A stretch of 32,711 nt of DNA from Clostridia bacterium. GTDB taxonomy: Bacteria; Bacillota; Clostridia; TANB77; CAG-508. The DNA is taken from contig JAGBAJ010000022.1 in assembly GCA_017939755.1 (NCBI GenBank), positions 1 through 32,711 on the forward strand, given 5' to 3'. The position numbers and the translations under genes were made by a program. A model generated the notes under the pieces. That model saw only the letters and a program-made list of their open reading frames with translations. It did no database searches and had not been told where the DNA came from. How positions within the stretch are numbered: the stretch's first letter is position 1; each line of letters starts with the position of its first letter. Positions 18,601 to 26,400 of the stretch are shown piece by piece.

Positions 18601-19211
18601 CAATAGCATATCACGAGGTTCATGAGAAAAATAAAAATAAGTTTAGTGAGGAACTATTTGCTAGATTATGTGAAAAAGAACATGTACGTCCAGAGGATAT
18701 TCAGGCGACAAAGCTTATAAGTATTTACCTAAAAGACGCAGATGCAATGGATAGAACAAGATTTATTTATCCAACTAAAAATACAATGTATTATACACAA
18801 TATCCTGATGGATTAGACTATAGATTTTTACGTACAGATGCAGCTATTGCTTTAAGAGATTATGCAAGAAGCATAAATAATGTACACTTTTTAAATGGTA
18901 GAGGCAGTAAGTATATTCCAAAAGAGCTAGATAAATATGCAATTCCACAAGTTGGTGCTCCAAAAGACTGGACGAGGTTGAAGCAAGAAATAGGAACTTT
19001 TTTAAGAGATAAAGATATAAAAGGTGATTTGCCCAAATTAACTATAGAAGATGTGGAAGATATTGTAATGAATCCAAAAGATAAGGGACTATTCTTTAGA
19101 ATTAGAAATAAAATTAAGCAAATATTTAAGTCTTTGCAAAAATCAAGGACAAAGAAACAGAGCAATAAGAGGTCAAAGAATCCAGATGACTATACTGATG
19201 TTGAATTATAG
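15675..19211 (+). CDS. Large protein (1178 aa) with C-terminal HD phosphohydrolase domain
   Basis: The 1178-residue protein carries an HD-superfamily metal site near its C terminus: HGRRHINNV (H881 and H885), KYHDVGRDG (H917, D918), AYHEVHE (H980, H983) and LKDADAMD (D1021, D1023). HD proteins usually cleave phosphomonoester or phosphodiester bonds; the substrate is unknown. The HGxxH and HDxGR spacing also recalls the phosphodiesterase domain of SidE-type effectors, a speculative link. The N-terminal 450 residues are helical; about 455-630 is an aromatic-rich globular part with no family I can name. The C terminus is basic, then NPDDYTDVEL. The start is ATG 15675, 9 bases after AAGGAG; ATG 15657 lies before that site. 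Confidence 0.85.
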   Translation: MTFDQIIVLKDENEKMNEIRNFRDFNNLTTHQKIDLLSTLRKSENKIEFLSNQSVFDIEVCIHALRVNLDDGEKLRIATDASYRKLRDLIKNTELSLNNIQGLIDAYKGRKEVLNLFDSTRDYYRNNENIILRGTSRAYDDAVITKIMDMEGTNISDRNYIKKSLQKLFNVNEEILQTVNFEILKKRYDRLGPKLGIITLYPELQKKIINLSNKELDFLCKSIDYLNALHIDWVPLVDGLTSNIKDYSDIVNNDIGFSRFVKNIEVGKGRNSDLMRVLSIMTDRNKFDYKNFSEMMKSSRADRINNALDKNFFKLTEVEQHKALVCLKLFGMDYKDVKKLFEYFGQDYERTIIETDKTPAEISKYLEKVKGLKVGTKEHKIERDNILQANKEVKFFLKAVKKIMDSENIADLKSMYERAGEIYDMPRGTIDSTCRQFFARLKLDSLYMPEESDKIIVDGEEVYLIPPGKCWQLTSVEAYTKYNGEKSDIPDWNVKRIKNHIISTIFGSSKNMSLPPIRGVCYGFTGYDERALLKSGPWDLGGWEYAEKFEVYRKDSIYPAKFCTPQSMQEQTLRRHNEDVLERNSYNYENDRVFKLQPAYTISFVEPPLEKYFKRRSDSSEVLTAEVLKSLVDQSKMDDIAYRRGIIEGELKDDPKWEKTKADAKKKGIKKTIVDRTHDLIVERLKMDEKETEMLKYTDADLNDPKKMDEFLKLVQEIVVEFDEVRAGNIQTEFLGEWRADGSSKQGDLLHKEMHDRLFSYKVMDDKLTKIENKFKTLSPDKYKVCMQAMKKICKEQADKLDNQYWWYECNTSHDWYHYYNYAARQLTGITYEKEHDIIQDLLDQNVSGMSMTGGQAVKKVIEEIKNLREYDIPKGEPDWHGRRHINNVVLFSYLIAQKENKLGNNMELLLQAAKYHDVGRDGVWNGLGAGKRHDMDEIPHAYPSALAAQFYMSKELNSDGSRKYTDAQIAMVKVAIAYHEVHEKNKNKFSEELFARLCEKEHVRPEDIQATKLISIYLKDADAMDRTRFIYPTKNTMYYTQYPDGLDYRFLRTDAAIALRDYARSINNVHFLNGRGSKYIPKELDKYAIPQVGAPKDWTRLKQEIGTFLRDKDIKGDLPKLTIEDVEDIVMNPKDKGLFFRIRNKIKQIFKSLQKSRTKKQSNKRSKNPDDYTDVEL

Positions 19212-19228
19212 TGGATATCAAATATATT
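19201..19228 (+). promoter_or_regulatory. Possible promoter before the 90-aa gene
   Basis: TTGAAT (19201-19206, overlapping the end of the upstream gene) and TATATT (19223-19228) are 16 bases apart. The same TTGAAT overlapping a gene end recurs at 19516. Confidence 0.35.
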
Positions 19229-19250
19229 TTAGAAAGGATTTTAGATTATT

Positions 19251-19523
19251 ATGGATGAATATAAGAAAGCATTTACAGAAGTATATTATTTTGTAAATCA
19301 ATTAAGAGAAGAATTAAGAAATGAAATACCTGATGAAGTAATTGACAACATAGCTAAAAGAATAGATAAAAGTTATATTCCAAATAGATCTAATATGTCA
19401 CAAATAGGGAAAGCTATTTTATCTGTTATATATTCAGAATACTTATGCTCTGATAGTGAAAAGAAAAAATGGAATGAAATTGATGAACTATATTTAAAAA
19501 ATTTTCAAAAACATGTTGAATAA
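19251..19523 (+). CDS. Small helical protein (90 aa) of the array
   Basis: This 90-residue protein is not assigned to a named family. It is helical, starts MDEYKKAFTEVYYFVNQL, has a central IPDEVIDNIAKRIDKSYIP stretch and a second helical part with an aromatic VIYSEYL. The overall look (tandem small proteins with an IPxExIDxxxKxxDKxY core) is common among uncharacterised Clostridia proteins, from memory only. AAAGGA lies 12 bases before the ATG, slightly long. It follows the HD gene by 39 bases. Confidence 0.7.
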   Translation: MDEYKKAFTEVYYFVNQLREELRNEIPDEVIDNIAKRIDKSYIPNRSNMSQIGKAILSVIYSEYLCSDSEKKKWNEIDELYLKNFQKHVE

Positions 19524-19542
19524 AAAAAATATATGTTATAAT
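19516..19542 (+). promoter_or_regulatory. Possible extended -10 promoter for the last array genes
   Basis: TTGAAT (19516-19521) and TATAAT (19537-19542) are only 15 bases apart, but TGT precedes the -10 as in the other promoters here. Confidence 0.5.
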
Positions 19543-19565
19543 TAATAAAAAAAGGAGTGTATTTT

Positions 19566-19721
19566 ATGAATAAACCAGGAATTGATAAAGAAACAAAAAA
19601 GATTATTTCAGAAGGTGTAGATGTACATACAAGAATGGAGGAAACTTCAAAAGAAATAGAAAAATTAGAAAGAAGAGTCAACCAAGCAATAAAAAAAGTT
19701 GATGATGAACTAGATAGATAA
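19566..19721 (+). CDS. Small helical protein (51 aa) preceding the last coiled-coil gene
   Basis: This 51-residue protein begins at ATG 19566 behind AAAGGAG. A short N-terminal part (MNKPGIDKETKK) leads to one long amphipathic helix with heptad spacing (TSKEIEKLERRVNQAIKKV). It precedes the 511-residue coiled-coil gene by 22 bases, repeating the small-then-large arrangement of the array. No clear sequence match to the 54- and 51-residue proteins is visible beyond helicity and size. Confidence 0.65.
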   Translation: MNKPGIDKETKKIISEGVDVHTRMEETSKEIEKLERRVNQAIKKVDDELDR

Positions 19722-19743
19722 AAATAAGGAGATGATACATAAG

Positions 19744-21279
19744 ATGAATGAAGAAGAATTAAAAAAAGTTGAGGCTATAGTAAATACATATAGTAAAAGT
19801 GTAACTAAGGGTAGTGAGCGTTATTTTAAAATGCAAATAGGGAGAAATAACGTAAGAATTGAGAAATATGAAAATGATATTGAAGCTATTTCATCTGAGC
19901 TAGACGAAAAGAAAGAAGAAGTACAAAAACTTGAGGAAAAAAAGAAAAATAGTAGTTTAACTCCAGATGAACAGAAAGCTTTAGATGATGCTAAAAATGA
20001 TATAGAGAGTTGTAAGAAAAAACTACAAGAGCTTAAAAAGAGATTAGAGAATATTAAAGAGAAAGTAGCTGAGCTAAAAGAAGAACACGAGCAAATGAAA
20101 GATAGCTTAGAAGAGGCTATAGGAGAACTTAAAAAGAATCCTGTATTTGAAGAGTTTATAAAAGAAGAATATGCTAAAAGCTATGATAAGAGAATGGCAG
20201 AAGTTGAAAAAAGAAAAGAGCAAAGAGTAGCAGATGTACAAACAATCGAGAAAATACAATTCTTTGCCAAAAAAGATGAGAATTTTTCAAAGAATATGGA
20301 TCTTGCAGTTAAACAAGGCGCACAGCTACGCTCTTTAAAAGCAAAAAAAATCGAATTAGAAGACGAAATTAAAGCGATTGAAGATCAAAAATCACCAGAA
20401 TATAAACAAAAAAAAGCTGAACTTGATAAATTAGGCAATATTATATATGCTAATGAGCAAAATACTGAAATAGCATATCAACAGGCTTATTCGGATTTTG
20501 CAGCTAAAATACCAGAAGCAGGAAAAGCTGGACATGTATCTCAACAAGATTTCTACAAAGTTATTGGCGATATGGCTGAACATACAAATCCTCAAAAGAA
20601 ATCTGTAAAACTTGACAAGATAGTTAAGAAGACGAAGGAAGGATATGAAAAAGAAGATAAAGAAGATGATGAAAAATTACTAAGTTTAACTGAAAAATAC
20701 AAAGAACAGGATGTTGTTCTTGAAGCTAGTGAAGTAGAGTCAAAAATGGGTCAAAGTGTACGTGATAGTATTATAGAGAACAAAACAGCTGAAATAGATG
20801 ATCAAATTAGAAAGTTAAAAGTTGATCAGCATAGAGCAGAGCAAGTTGATGCATCTGAAATTGTAAAGAAAGCTGCTAAAAAGACAAAAAAATTAGAAAA
20901 ATTAAGAGCAAAAATTGAGAAGAGTTCAGATGATACATCATTAATACCATACGAGAAGCAGTCTTTTTTCCAAAAGATAAAATCAAGAATCAATAAGAGC
21001 AGGCGCGATAAAGTGAGTAAGTTAGCTAAAGAAATAAACAGCTTAAATGAAGAGTATGATCAAATATATTCAGATGAAGCTAGAGAAAATATGGAAGCAG
21101 AGATTACTAAGTTAGAGGGACAGAAAAAAGAGCTAGGTAATAAATCTATTACTGATGACTTTAGAAAGGAAATAGCGGTAAAAGGTATAGATTCGAAAAA
21201 TATTGTAAAGGTAGTAACTGAAATTGATGAAAGAAAAGCTACCAAAGAGGAGCAAGAGGCTGATGGTCAAGAGAAATAG
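19744..21279 (+). CDS. Lys/Glu-rich coiled-coil protein (511 aa), unknown function
   Basis: This protein is very rich in Lys and Glu and almost entirely coiled coil. One long segment runs from about residue 30 to 135 and another in the C-terminal third. It lacks a signal peptide, membrane helix or recognised domain, and unlike the other large array proteins it does not end in D-x-x-L (it ends ADGQEK). AAGGAG (19726-19731) touches ATG 19732, so I prefer ATG 19744 (12-base spacing). No terminator follows, so transcripts could continue toward rpsL. Confidence 0.75.
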   Translation: MNEEELKKVEAIVNTYSKSVTKGSERYFKMQIGRNNVRIEKYENDIEAISSELDEKKEEVQKLEEKKKNSSLTPDEQKALDDAKNDIESCKKKLQELKKRLENIKEKVAELKEEHEQMKDSLEEAIGELKKNPVFEEFIKEEYAKSYDKRMAEVEKRKEQRVADVQTIEKIQFFAKKDENFSKNMDLAVKQGAQLRSLKAKKIELEDEIKAIEDQKSPEYKQKKAELDKLGNIIYANEQNTEIAYQQAYSDFAAKIPEAGKAGHVSQQDFYKVIGDMAEHTNPQKKSVKLDKIVKKTKEGYEKEDKEDDEKLLSLTEKYKEQDVVLEASEVESKMGQSVRDSIIENKTAEIDDQIRKLKVDQHRAEQVDASEIVKKAAKKTKKLEKLRAKIEKSSDDTSLIPYEKQSFFQKIKSRINKSRRDKVSKLAKEINSLNEEYDQIYSDEARENMEAEITKLEGQKKELGNKSITDDFRKEIAVKGIDSKNIVKVVTEIDERKATKEEQEADGQEK

Positions 21280-21280
21280 A

Positions 21281-21310
21281 TTGACAATTAGAATATAAAA
21301 ACCATATTAT
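21281..21310 (+). promoter_or_regulatory. Upstream promoter of the str genes
   Basis: TTGACA (21281-21286) and TATTAT (21305-21310) are separated by 18 bases. It begins one base after the stop codon of the last array gene. Confidence 0.6.
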
Positions 21311-21340
21311 AAAAAATAGGCAAAACTAATCATATAAGCA

Positions 21341-21369
21341 TTGACTTATAAACTTTAAGATGATATAAT
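21341..21369 (+). promoter_or_regulatory. Main promoter of rpsL
   Basis: TTGACT (21341-21346) and TATAAT (21364-21369) are 17 bases apart, with a TGA extension before the -10. This near-consensus site suits a highly expressed ribosomal operon. Confidence 0.85.
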
Positions 21370-21372
21370 TGA

Positions 21373-21419
21373 AATCGTTGATATTACCATATAAAGGTAA
21401 TATTAACGATTATTTTTAT
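21373..21419 (+). promoter_or_regulatory. 5'-terminal hairpin of the rpsL leader
   Basis: A 16-bp stem with one G-U pair (21373-21388 with 21396-21411) is followed by ATTTTTATA. The predicted transcription start (about 21376) falls at its left foot, so the mRNA would begin with the hairpin. It could stabilise the 5' end or act as an attenuator. Confidence 0.6.
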
Positions 21420-21492
21420 ACATTAGGAAAGTCAAAGATTTTCCAATTTGTTCTAAATAATAAATTAAAATTTTTCAGGAGGTGAAATTTAA

Positions 21493-21906
21493 GTGCCAAC
21501 AATTAATCAATTAGTAAGAAAAGGAAGAAAAACAGGTGAAACAAAATCTACAGCTCCAGCTCTTCAACATGGATATAATTCTATGAAAAAGAAAATGACT
21601 GATAGACGTTCTCCACAAAAAAGAGGTGTTTGTACAGTTGTTAAAACAGTAACACCTAAGAAACCAAACTCAGCTTTAAGAAAAGTTGCTAGGGTTAGAC
21701 TTTCAAATGGTTATGAAGTAACATCTTACATACCAGGTATTGGACACAACTTACAAGAGCATAGTGTTGTTCTAATAAGAGGAGGAAGAGTAAAAGACCT
21801 TCCAGGTGTTAGATATCACATAATCAGAGGAACATTAGATACAGCAGGAGTTAAAGACAGAATGCAAGCTAGATCTAAATACGGAGCAAAAAAACCAAAA
21901 AAATAA
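21493..21906 (+). CDS. rpsL: Ribosomal protein uS12
   Basis: This 137-residue protein is the decoding-centre protein S12 of the 30S subunit. [11 protein letters not shown] (K56, K57) and GRVKDLPG (K101) are the loops that contact the A site. Lysines are present at the positions usually changed in streptomycin resistance, so the sensitive form is predicted. The start is GTG 21493, 7 bases after AGGAGGTGA. The usual upstream rpoB-rpoC genes are absent; a coiled-coil array lies there instead. Confidence 0.98.
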   Translation: MPTINQLVRKGRKTGETKSTAPALQHGYNSMKKKMTDRRSPQKRGVCTVVKTVTPKKPNSALRKVARVRLSNGYEVTSYIPGIGHNLQEHSVVLIRGGRVKDLPGVRYHIIRGTLDTAGVKDRMQARSKYGAKKPKK

Positions 21907-21996
21907 ACCGAATTTAGACTAAAATGCAAGTGCGTATAACTTACTAAGATTAAGGTTAGTTACTTAAATTAGATATAGATTATATAGCACTTAACG

Positions 21997-22063
21997 AAAA
22001 AATTTAAGAAGTAAATATTAGTATTAAATTTTTTAGAGTACCTAAGGGTATTTATTAAATACC
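21997..22063 (+). other. Structured rpsL-rpsG spacer
   Basis: The 228-base spacer holds a perfect 10-bp stem ending in T6 (21997-22006 with 22025-22034) and a 7-bp stem (22047-22053 with 22057-22063) followed after a few bases by T5. TACC at 22039-22042 could instead pair with GGTA at 22047-22050, so two folds compete. Both hairpins could act as partial terminators or protein-binding leaders. Confidence 0.4.
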
Positions 22064-22134
22064 AATTAATTTTTATAATATTTGAAATTATATGCAATAC
22101 AAAGCAGATAATTACAAAGAAGGAGGGAAGAAAA

Positions 22135-22605
22135 GTGCCAAGAAAAGGATTTATAGCAAAAAGAGAAGTTTTACCAGATCCAATGTATAATAGCAAAGTT
22201 GTTACAAAGTTAATAAACAATGTTATGCTTGATGGTAAGAAAACTGTTGCTCAAAAGATAGTTTATGATGCATTTGATATCATAAAAGAAAAAGAAAATA
22301 AAAGTGCATTAGAAGTATTTGAAGAAGCACTTAATAATGTAATGCCTGTTCTAGAAGTTAAAGCTAGAAGAATTGGTGGTGCTACATACCAAGTGCCAAT
22401 CGAAATAAGACCAGAAAGAAGACAAACATTAGGATTAAGATGGTTAGTTATTTATGCTAGAAATAGACATGAAAAAACTATGTCTGAGAAATTAGCTGGT
22501 GAAATTATGGATGCAGTAGCTGGAAACGGTGGAGCATTCAAGAAGAAAGAAGATATGCATAGAATGGCTGAAGCTAACAAAGCTTTTGCTCATTACAAAT
22601 GGTAA
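22135..22605 (+). CDS. rpsG: Ribosomal protein uS7
   Basis: This 156-residue protein is S7, which starts assembly of the 30S head by binding the 3' domain of 16S r[19 protein letters not shown] at the start, [22 protein letters not shown] and the C-terminal [15 protein letters not shown] are typical and complete. It uses a GTG start 7 bases after AAGGAGGG. The gene is separated by long spacers from rpsL (228 bases) and fusA (219 bases), longer than usual in this operon. Confidence 0.98.
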   Translation: MPRKGFIAKREVLPDPMYNSKVVTKLINNVMLDGKKTVAQKIVYDAFDIIKEKENKSALEVFEEALNNVMPVLEVKARRIGGATYQVPIEIRPERRQTLGLRWLVIYARNRHEKTMSEKLAGEIMDAVAGNGGAFKKKEDMHRMAEANKAFAHYKW

Positions 22606-22690
22606 AATTTATATAGGCATAGTAAGTGCTACAGAAACTAATTGTGTTTTGTTTTCGGCATGGCAAGTAGTTTAAAATAATAAATTTTAC
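22602..22690 (+). other. Closed stem structure after rpsG
   Basis: A perfect 10-bp stem (22602-22611 with 22681-22690) closes a region with an internal 6-bp stem (22635-22640 with 22668-22673). Its left arm overlaps the rpsG stop codon. Confidence 0.35.
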
Positions 22691-22700
22691 GATATTAATT

Positions 22701-22789
22701 AAGTTAACTAAATCTATATTTAAGCAGAATTATAGGAATATTTTTTCCTATAATTTTGTGTATATAGATAATTAAACTTATGTTAACTT
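22701..22789 (+). promoter_or_regulatory. Three-tier stem-loop in the fusA leader
   Basis: Three nested perfect stems stack on each other: 22701-22708 with 22782-22789 (8 bp), 22712-22719 with 22762-22769 (8 bp) and 22728-22736 with 22747-22755 (9 bp). The fold ends 23 bases before the fusA SD. Confidence 0.45.
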
Positions 22790-22824
22790 CTAAATATAAA
22801 ATAAAATGTAATAAGGAGGAAAAT

Positions 22825-24906
22825 ATGGCTGGAAGAGAGTTTCCTTTAGAGAAAACAAGAAATATAGGAATAATGGCTCACATTGATGCTGGTAAAACAA
22901 CAACAACTGAGAGAATTCTATTTTATACAGGTAAAACTCATAAAATAGGAGAGGTTCACGAAGGTGCAGCTACAATGGACTGGATGGTTCAAGAGCAAGA
23001 AAGAGGTATAACAATTACTTCTGCGGCTACAACATGTCATTGGTTAGGTCATAGAATTAACATTATAGACACACCAGGACACGTTGATTTTACAGTTGAA
23101 GTTGAAAGATCTTTAAAAGTTCTTGATGGATCAGTATTAGTTTTAGCTGCTAAGGGTGGAGTTCAACCTCAATCTGAAACAGTTTGGAGACAAGCTGATA
23201 AATACCAAGTTCCAAGAATGATCTATGTTAACAAAATGGATATAACAGGTGCAGATTTCTATGCTTGTATAGACCAGGTTAAAGAAAGATTAGGATCAAA
23301 CCCAGTTCCAATTCAATTACCAATAGGTAGTGAAGACAATTTCCAAGGAATTGTAGATTTAATAAAGATGAAAGCTTTTATCCATAAAGATGATAAAGGT
23401 GTCGAAATAGAAGAAACAGATATTCCTGCAGACTTAGTTGATAAAGCTAATGAATACAGAGCAAAAATGATTGAAAATGCTGCAGAGCAAGATGATGAAT
23501 TAATGATGAAATACCTAGAGGGAGAAGAGCTTACAGAGGCTGAAATTAAAGCAGGTCTAAGAAAAGGAACAATTGCAAACACAATAGTTCCAATGACATG
23601 TGGTTCATCATACAAAAACAAAGGTGTTCAAGAATTACTTGATGCAGTTGTTGATTATTTACCATCACCAGTTGATATCCCAGCTATTAAGGGTGTTGAC
23701 TTAGATGGAAATGAAACAGACAGAAAACCAAGTGATAGCGAACCATTTTCAGCATTAGCATTCAAAATTGCCACTGATCCATTTGTTGGAAAACTATGTT
23801 TCATAAGAGTATATTCTGGAACATTAGATTCAGGATCTACAATATTAAATGCAAATAAAGGAAAGAAAGATAGAATCGGAAGATTACTATTAATGCACGC
23901 AAATCACAGAGAAGATATAGATAAGGTTTATGCAGGAGATATAGCAGCTGCTGTTGGACTAAAAGAAGTTTCTACAGGAGATACATTATGCGATCCAAAT
24001 GCGCCAGTTATTCTAGAATCTATGGAATTCCCAGAGCCTGTTATTGATATAGCTATAGAGCCAAAAGATAAGGCAAATAGTGAAAAAATGGGTATTGCTT
24101 TAGCAAAACTTGCTGAAGAAGACCCAACATTCAAAACACATACAGATCAAGAAACAGGACAAACAATCATAGCTGGTATGGGTGAGCTTCACTTAGATAT
24201 CATCGTTGATAGATTAAAAAGAGAATTTAAAGTTGAATGTACTGTAGGTAAACCACAAGTTTCTTACAAAGAAACAATTAGAAATACAGTTAAAGTTCAA
24301 GGTAAATTCGTACGTCAATCAGGTGGACATGGTCAATATGGTGATGTATGGATCGAAATGGAACCATTAGAGCCAGGTAGCGGTATTAAATTTGAAAGTA
24401 AAATCGTTGGTGGTGCTGTTCCAAAAGAATACATTAAACCAGTTGAAGATGGAATTAGAGAAGCTGCTGAAAGCGGAATTCTTGCTGGATATCCAGTTAT
24501 AGATTTCAAAGCTACATTAGTAGACGGATCTTACCACGAAGTTGACTCTTCAGAAATGGCATTCAAGATTGCTGCTTCTATGGCATTTAAAGAGGCATGT
24601 AAGCAAGCTAAATCTGTTATACTAGAGCCTATCATGAGAGTTGAAGTAACAGTTCCAGAAGAATACATGGGAGATGTTATTGGAGATATTAACTCTAGAC
24701 GTGGAAAAATGGAAGGTATGGAAGCAAGAAGTGGTAACCAAGTAATAAGAGGATTTATTCCACTTTCTGAAATGTTTGGTTATGCTACGGATTTACGTTC
24801 TAAAACACAAGGTAGAGGAACATACTCTATGGAACCTTCTCATTATGAAGAAGTTCCAAAGTCTGTATTAGAAACTATAGTTTCTAGTAGAGCTAAAAAA
24901 GACTAA
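22825..24906 (+). CDS. fusA: Elongation factor G
   Basis: This 693-residue translational GTPase drives tRNA-mRNA translocation. G1 is AHIDAGKT (18-25), followed by RGITIT (switch I), DTPGHVDF (switch II) and NKMD. Domains II to V are complete, with the [10 protein letters not shown] stretch in domain IV. The start is ATG 22825 ([10 protein letters not shown]), 7 bases after AAGGAGG; an in-frame ATG at 22780 has no SD and would add residues not found in the family. Confidence 0.98.
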   Translation: MAGREFPLEKTRNIGIMAHIDAGKTTTTERILFYTGKTHKIGEVHEGAATMDWMVQEQERGITITSAATTCHWLGHRINIIDTPGHVDFTVEVERSLKVLDGSVLVLAAKGGVQPQSETVWRQADKYQVPRMIYVNKMDITGADFYACIDQVKERLGSNPVPIQLPIGSEDNFQGIVDLIKMKAFIHKDDKGVEIEETDIPADLVDKANEYRAKMIENAAEQDDELMMKYLEGEELTEAEIKAGLRKGTIANTIVPMTCGSSYKNKGVQELLDAVVDYLPSPVDIPAIKGVDLDGNETDRKPSDSEPFSALAFKIATDPFVGKLCFIRVYSGTLDSGSTILNANKGKKDRIGRLLLMHANHREDIDKVYAGDIAAAVGLKEVSTGDTLCDPNAPVILESMEFPEPVIDIAIEPKDKANSEKMGIALAKLAEEDPTFKTHTDQETGQTIIAGMGELHLDIIVDRLKREFKVECTVGKPQVSYKETIRNTVKVQGKFVRQSGGHGQYGDVWIEMEPLEPGSGIKFESKIVGGAVPKEYIKPVEDGIREAAESGILAGYPVIDFKATLVDGSYHEVDSSEMAFKIAASMAFKEACKQAKSVILEPIMRVEVTVPEEYMGDVIGDINSRRGKMEGMEARSGNQVIRGFIPLSEMFGYATDLRSKTQGRGTYSMEPSHYEEVPKSVLETIVSSRAKKD

Positions 24907-24969
24907 TAATTTATTGTTTTAACTGAAATTAATCTATAACCATTAAATACAATAAATTATAGAAAATAC

Positions 24970-24998
24970 TTGCTTTTTTACTATTTATAGTATAAAAT
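24970..24998 (+). promoter_or_regulatory. Probable own promoter of tuf
   Basis: TTGCTT (24970-24975) and TAAAAT (24993-24998, within TATAAAAT) are 17 bases apart. The 174-base fusA-tuf gap leaves room for independent tuf transcription. Confidence 0.5.
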
Positions 24999-25080
24999 AG
25001 CGATATAAAATTTGTTATTAATTTTTAAATTATAATAAATATGCATAGAAAATGCATAAATTTAAAGGAGGAATTTTAAA

Positions 25081-26283
25081 ATGGCAAAGGAGAAATTTGA
25101 AAGAACCAAACCACACGTTAACATTGGTACAATCGGACACGTTGACCACGGAAAAACAACAACAACTGCTGCTATTACAAAATATTTATCATTATTAGGA
25201 AAAGCTAAATTCGAAGCTTATGATCAAATCGATGGTGCTCCAGAAGAAAAAGCTAGAGGAATTACAATTAATACAGCTCACGTTGAGTATGAAACAGATA
25301 ACAGACACTATGCTCACGTAGACTGCCCAGGACATGCTGACTATGTAAAGAACATGATTACAGGTGCAGCTCAAATGGATGGTGCTATATTAGTTGTTTC
25401 TGCAGCTGATGGACCAATGCCTCAAACAAGAGAGCATATATTACTTGCTAGACAAGTTGGTGTTAAATATATAGTTGTATATTTAAATAAATGCGATATG
25501 GTTGATGATCCAGAATTATTAGAATTAGTTGAAATGGAAGTTAGAGACTTATTATCAAGCTATGATTTCCCAGGAGACGAGATTCCAATCGTAAAAGGAT
25601 CTTCATTAAAAGTATTAGAGAGCACATCTACAGATCCAAATGCACCTGAGTATGCTCCAATGAAAGAATTAATGGATGCTGTTGATAGCTATATCCCAAC
25701 ACCAGAGAGACCAGTTGATCAACCATTCCTAATGCCTATTGAAGACGTATTTACAATCACAGGTAGAGGAACAGTTGTTACTGGTAGAGTTGAAAGAGGT
25801 GTTGTTAAACTATCAGACGAAATCGAAATCGTTGGTTTATCAAACGAATCTAAGAAAACAGTTGTTACTGGTGTTGAAATGTTTAGAAAATTACTTGACC
25901 AAGCAGAAGCTGGAGACAATATCGGTGTTCTTTTAAGAGGAATTCAAAGAGAAGAAGTTGAAAGAGGACAAGTTTTAGCTAAACCAGGAACAATTCATCC
26001 ACATACAAAATTCACAGCACAAGTATACGTTCTAACTAAAGAAGAAGGTGGACGTCATACACCATTCTTCACAAACTATAGACCACAATTCTATTTCAGA
26101 ACAACAGACGTTACAGGTGTTATCACATTACCAGAAGGAACAGAAATGTGTATGCCAGGTGATAACGTTGATATGACAATAGAATTAATTACACCAATCG
26201 CTATAGAAAAAGGACTAAGATTCGCTATCCGTGAAGGTGGTAGAACAGTAGGTTCAGGTGTAGTTGCTGAAGTTATTCAATAA
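25081..26283 (+). CDS. tuf: Elongation factor Tu
   Basis: This 400-residue GTPase delivers aminoacyl-tRNA to the ribosome. G1 is GHVDHGKT (19-26), then [26 protein letters not shown] with the catalytic histidine, and NKCDMVDD. Domains II and III are complete to the usual [14 protein letters not shown] end. ATG 25081 follows AAAGGAGG. It is the last gene of the str group and is closed by a strong terminator. It is the only tuf in the window. Confidence 0.98.
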   Translation: MAKEKFERTKPHVNIGTIGHVDHGKTTTTAAITKYLSLLGKAKFEAYDQIDGAPEEKARGITINTAHVEYETDNRHYAHVDCPGHADYVKNMITGAAQMDGAILVVSAADGPMPQTREHILLARQVGVKYIVVYLNKCDMVDDPELLELVEMEVRDLLSSYDFPGDEIPIVKGSSLKVLESTSTDPNAPEYAPMKELMDAVDSYIPTPERPVDQPFLMPIEDVFTITGRGTVVTGRVERGVVKLSDEIEIVGLSNESKKTVVTGVEMFRKLLDQAEAGDNIGVLLRGIQREEVERGQVLAKPGTIHPHTKFTAQVYVLTKEEGGRHTPFFTNYRPQFYFRTTDVTGVITLPEGTEMCMPGDNVDMTIELITPIAIEKGLRFAIREGGRTVGSGVVAEVIQ

Positions 26284-26295
26284 TAATTGACTATA

Positions 26296-26331
26296 AAAAA
26301 ATAGTAGAGGCTATAACCTCTACTATTTTTT
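26296..26331 (+). terminator. Terminator after tuf
   Basis: A perfect 15-bp stem (26296-26310 with 26317-26331), including A6/T6 ends, has a 6-base loop. It lies 12 bases after the tuf stop codon. Confidence 0.95.
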
Positions 26332-26334
26332 GTC

Positions 26335-26365
26335 TAATAGGAAAAAATATGACAATTTCCTATTA
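26335..26365. terminator. Hairpin at the 3' end of mutS2
   Basis: A perfect 10-bp stem (26335-26344 with 26356-26365) lies 35 bases beyond the mutS2 stop. Neither strand has a good T-run directly after it, but it fits the end of the leftward transcript. Confidence 0.5.
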
Positions 26366-26400
26366 CAATAATGCTCCGTTAGAACACAGAAATATATGAT

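Noticed and set aside
22780..22824. Upstream ATG for fusA at 22780
   Set aside because: It has no SD, lies inside the leader fold, and would add residues absent from EF-G.
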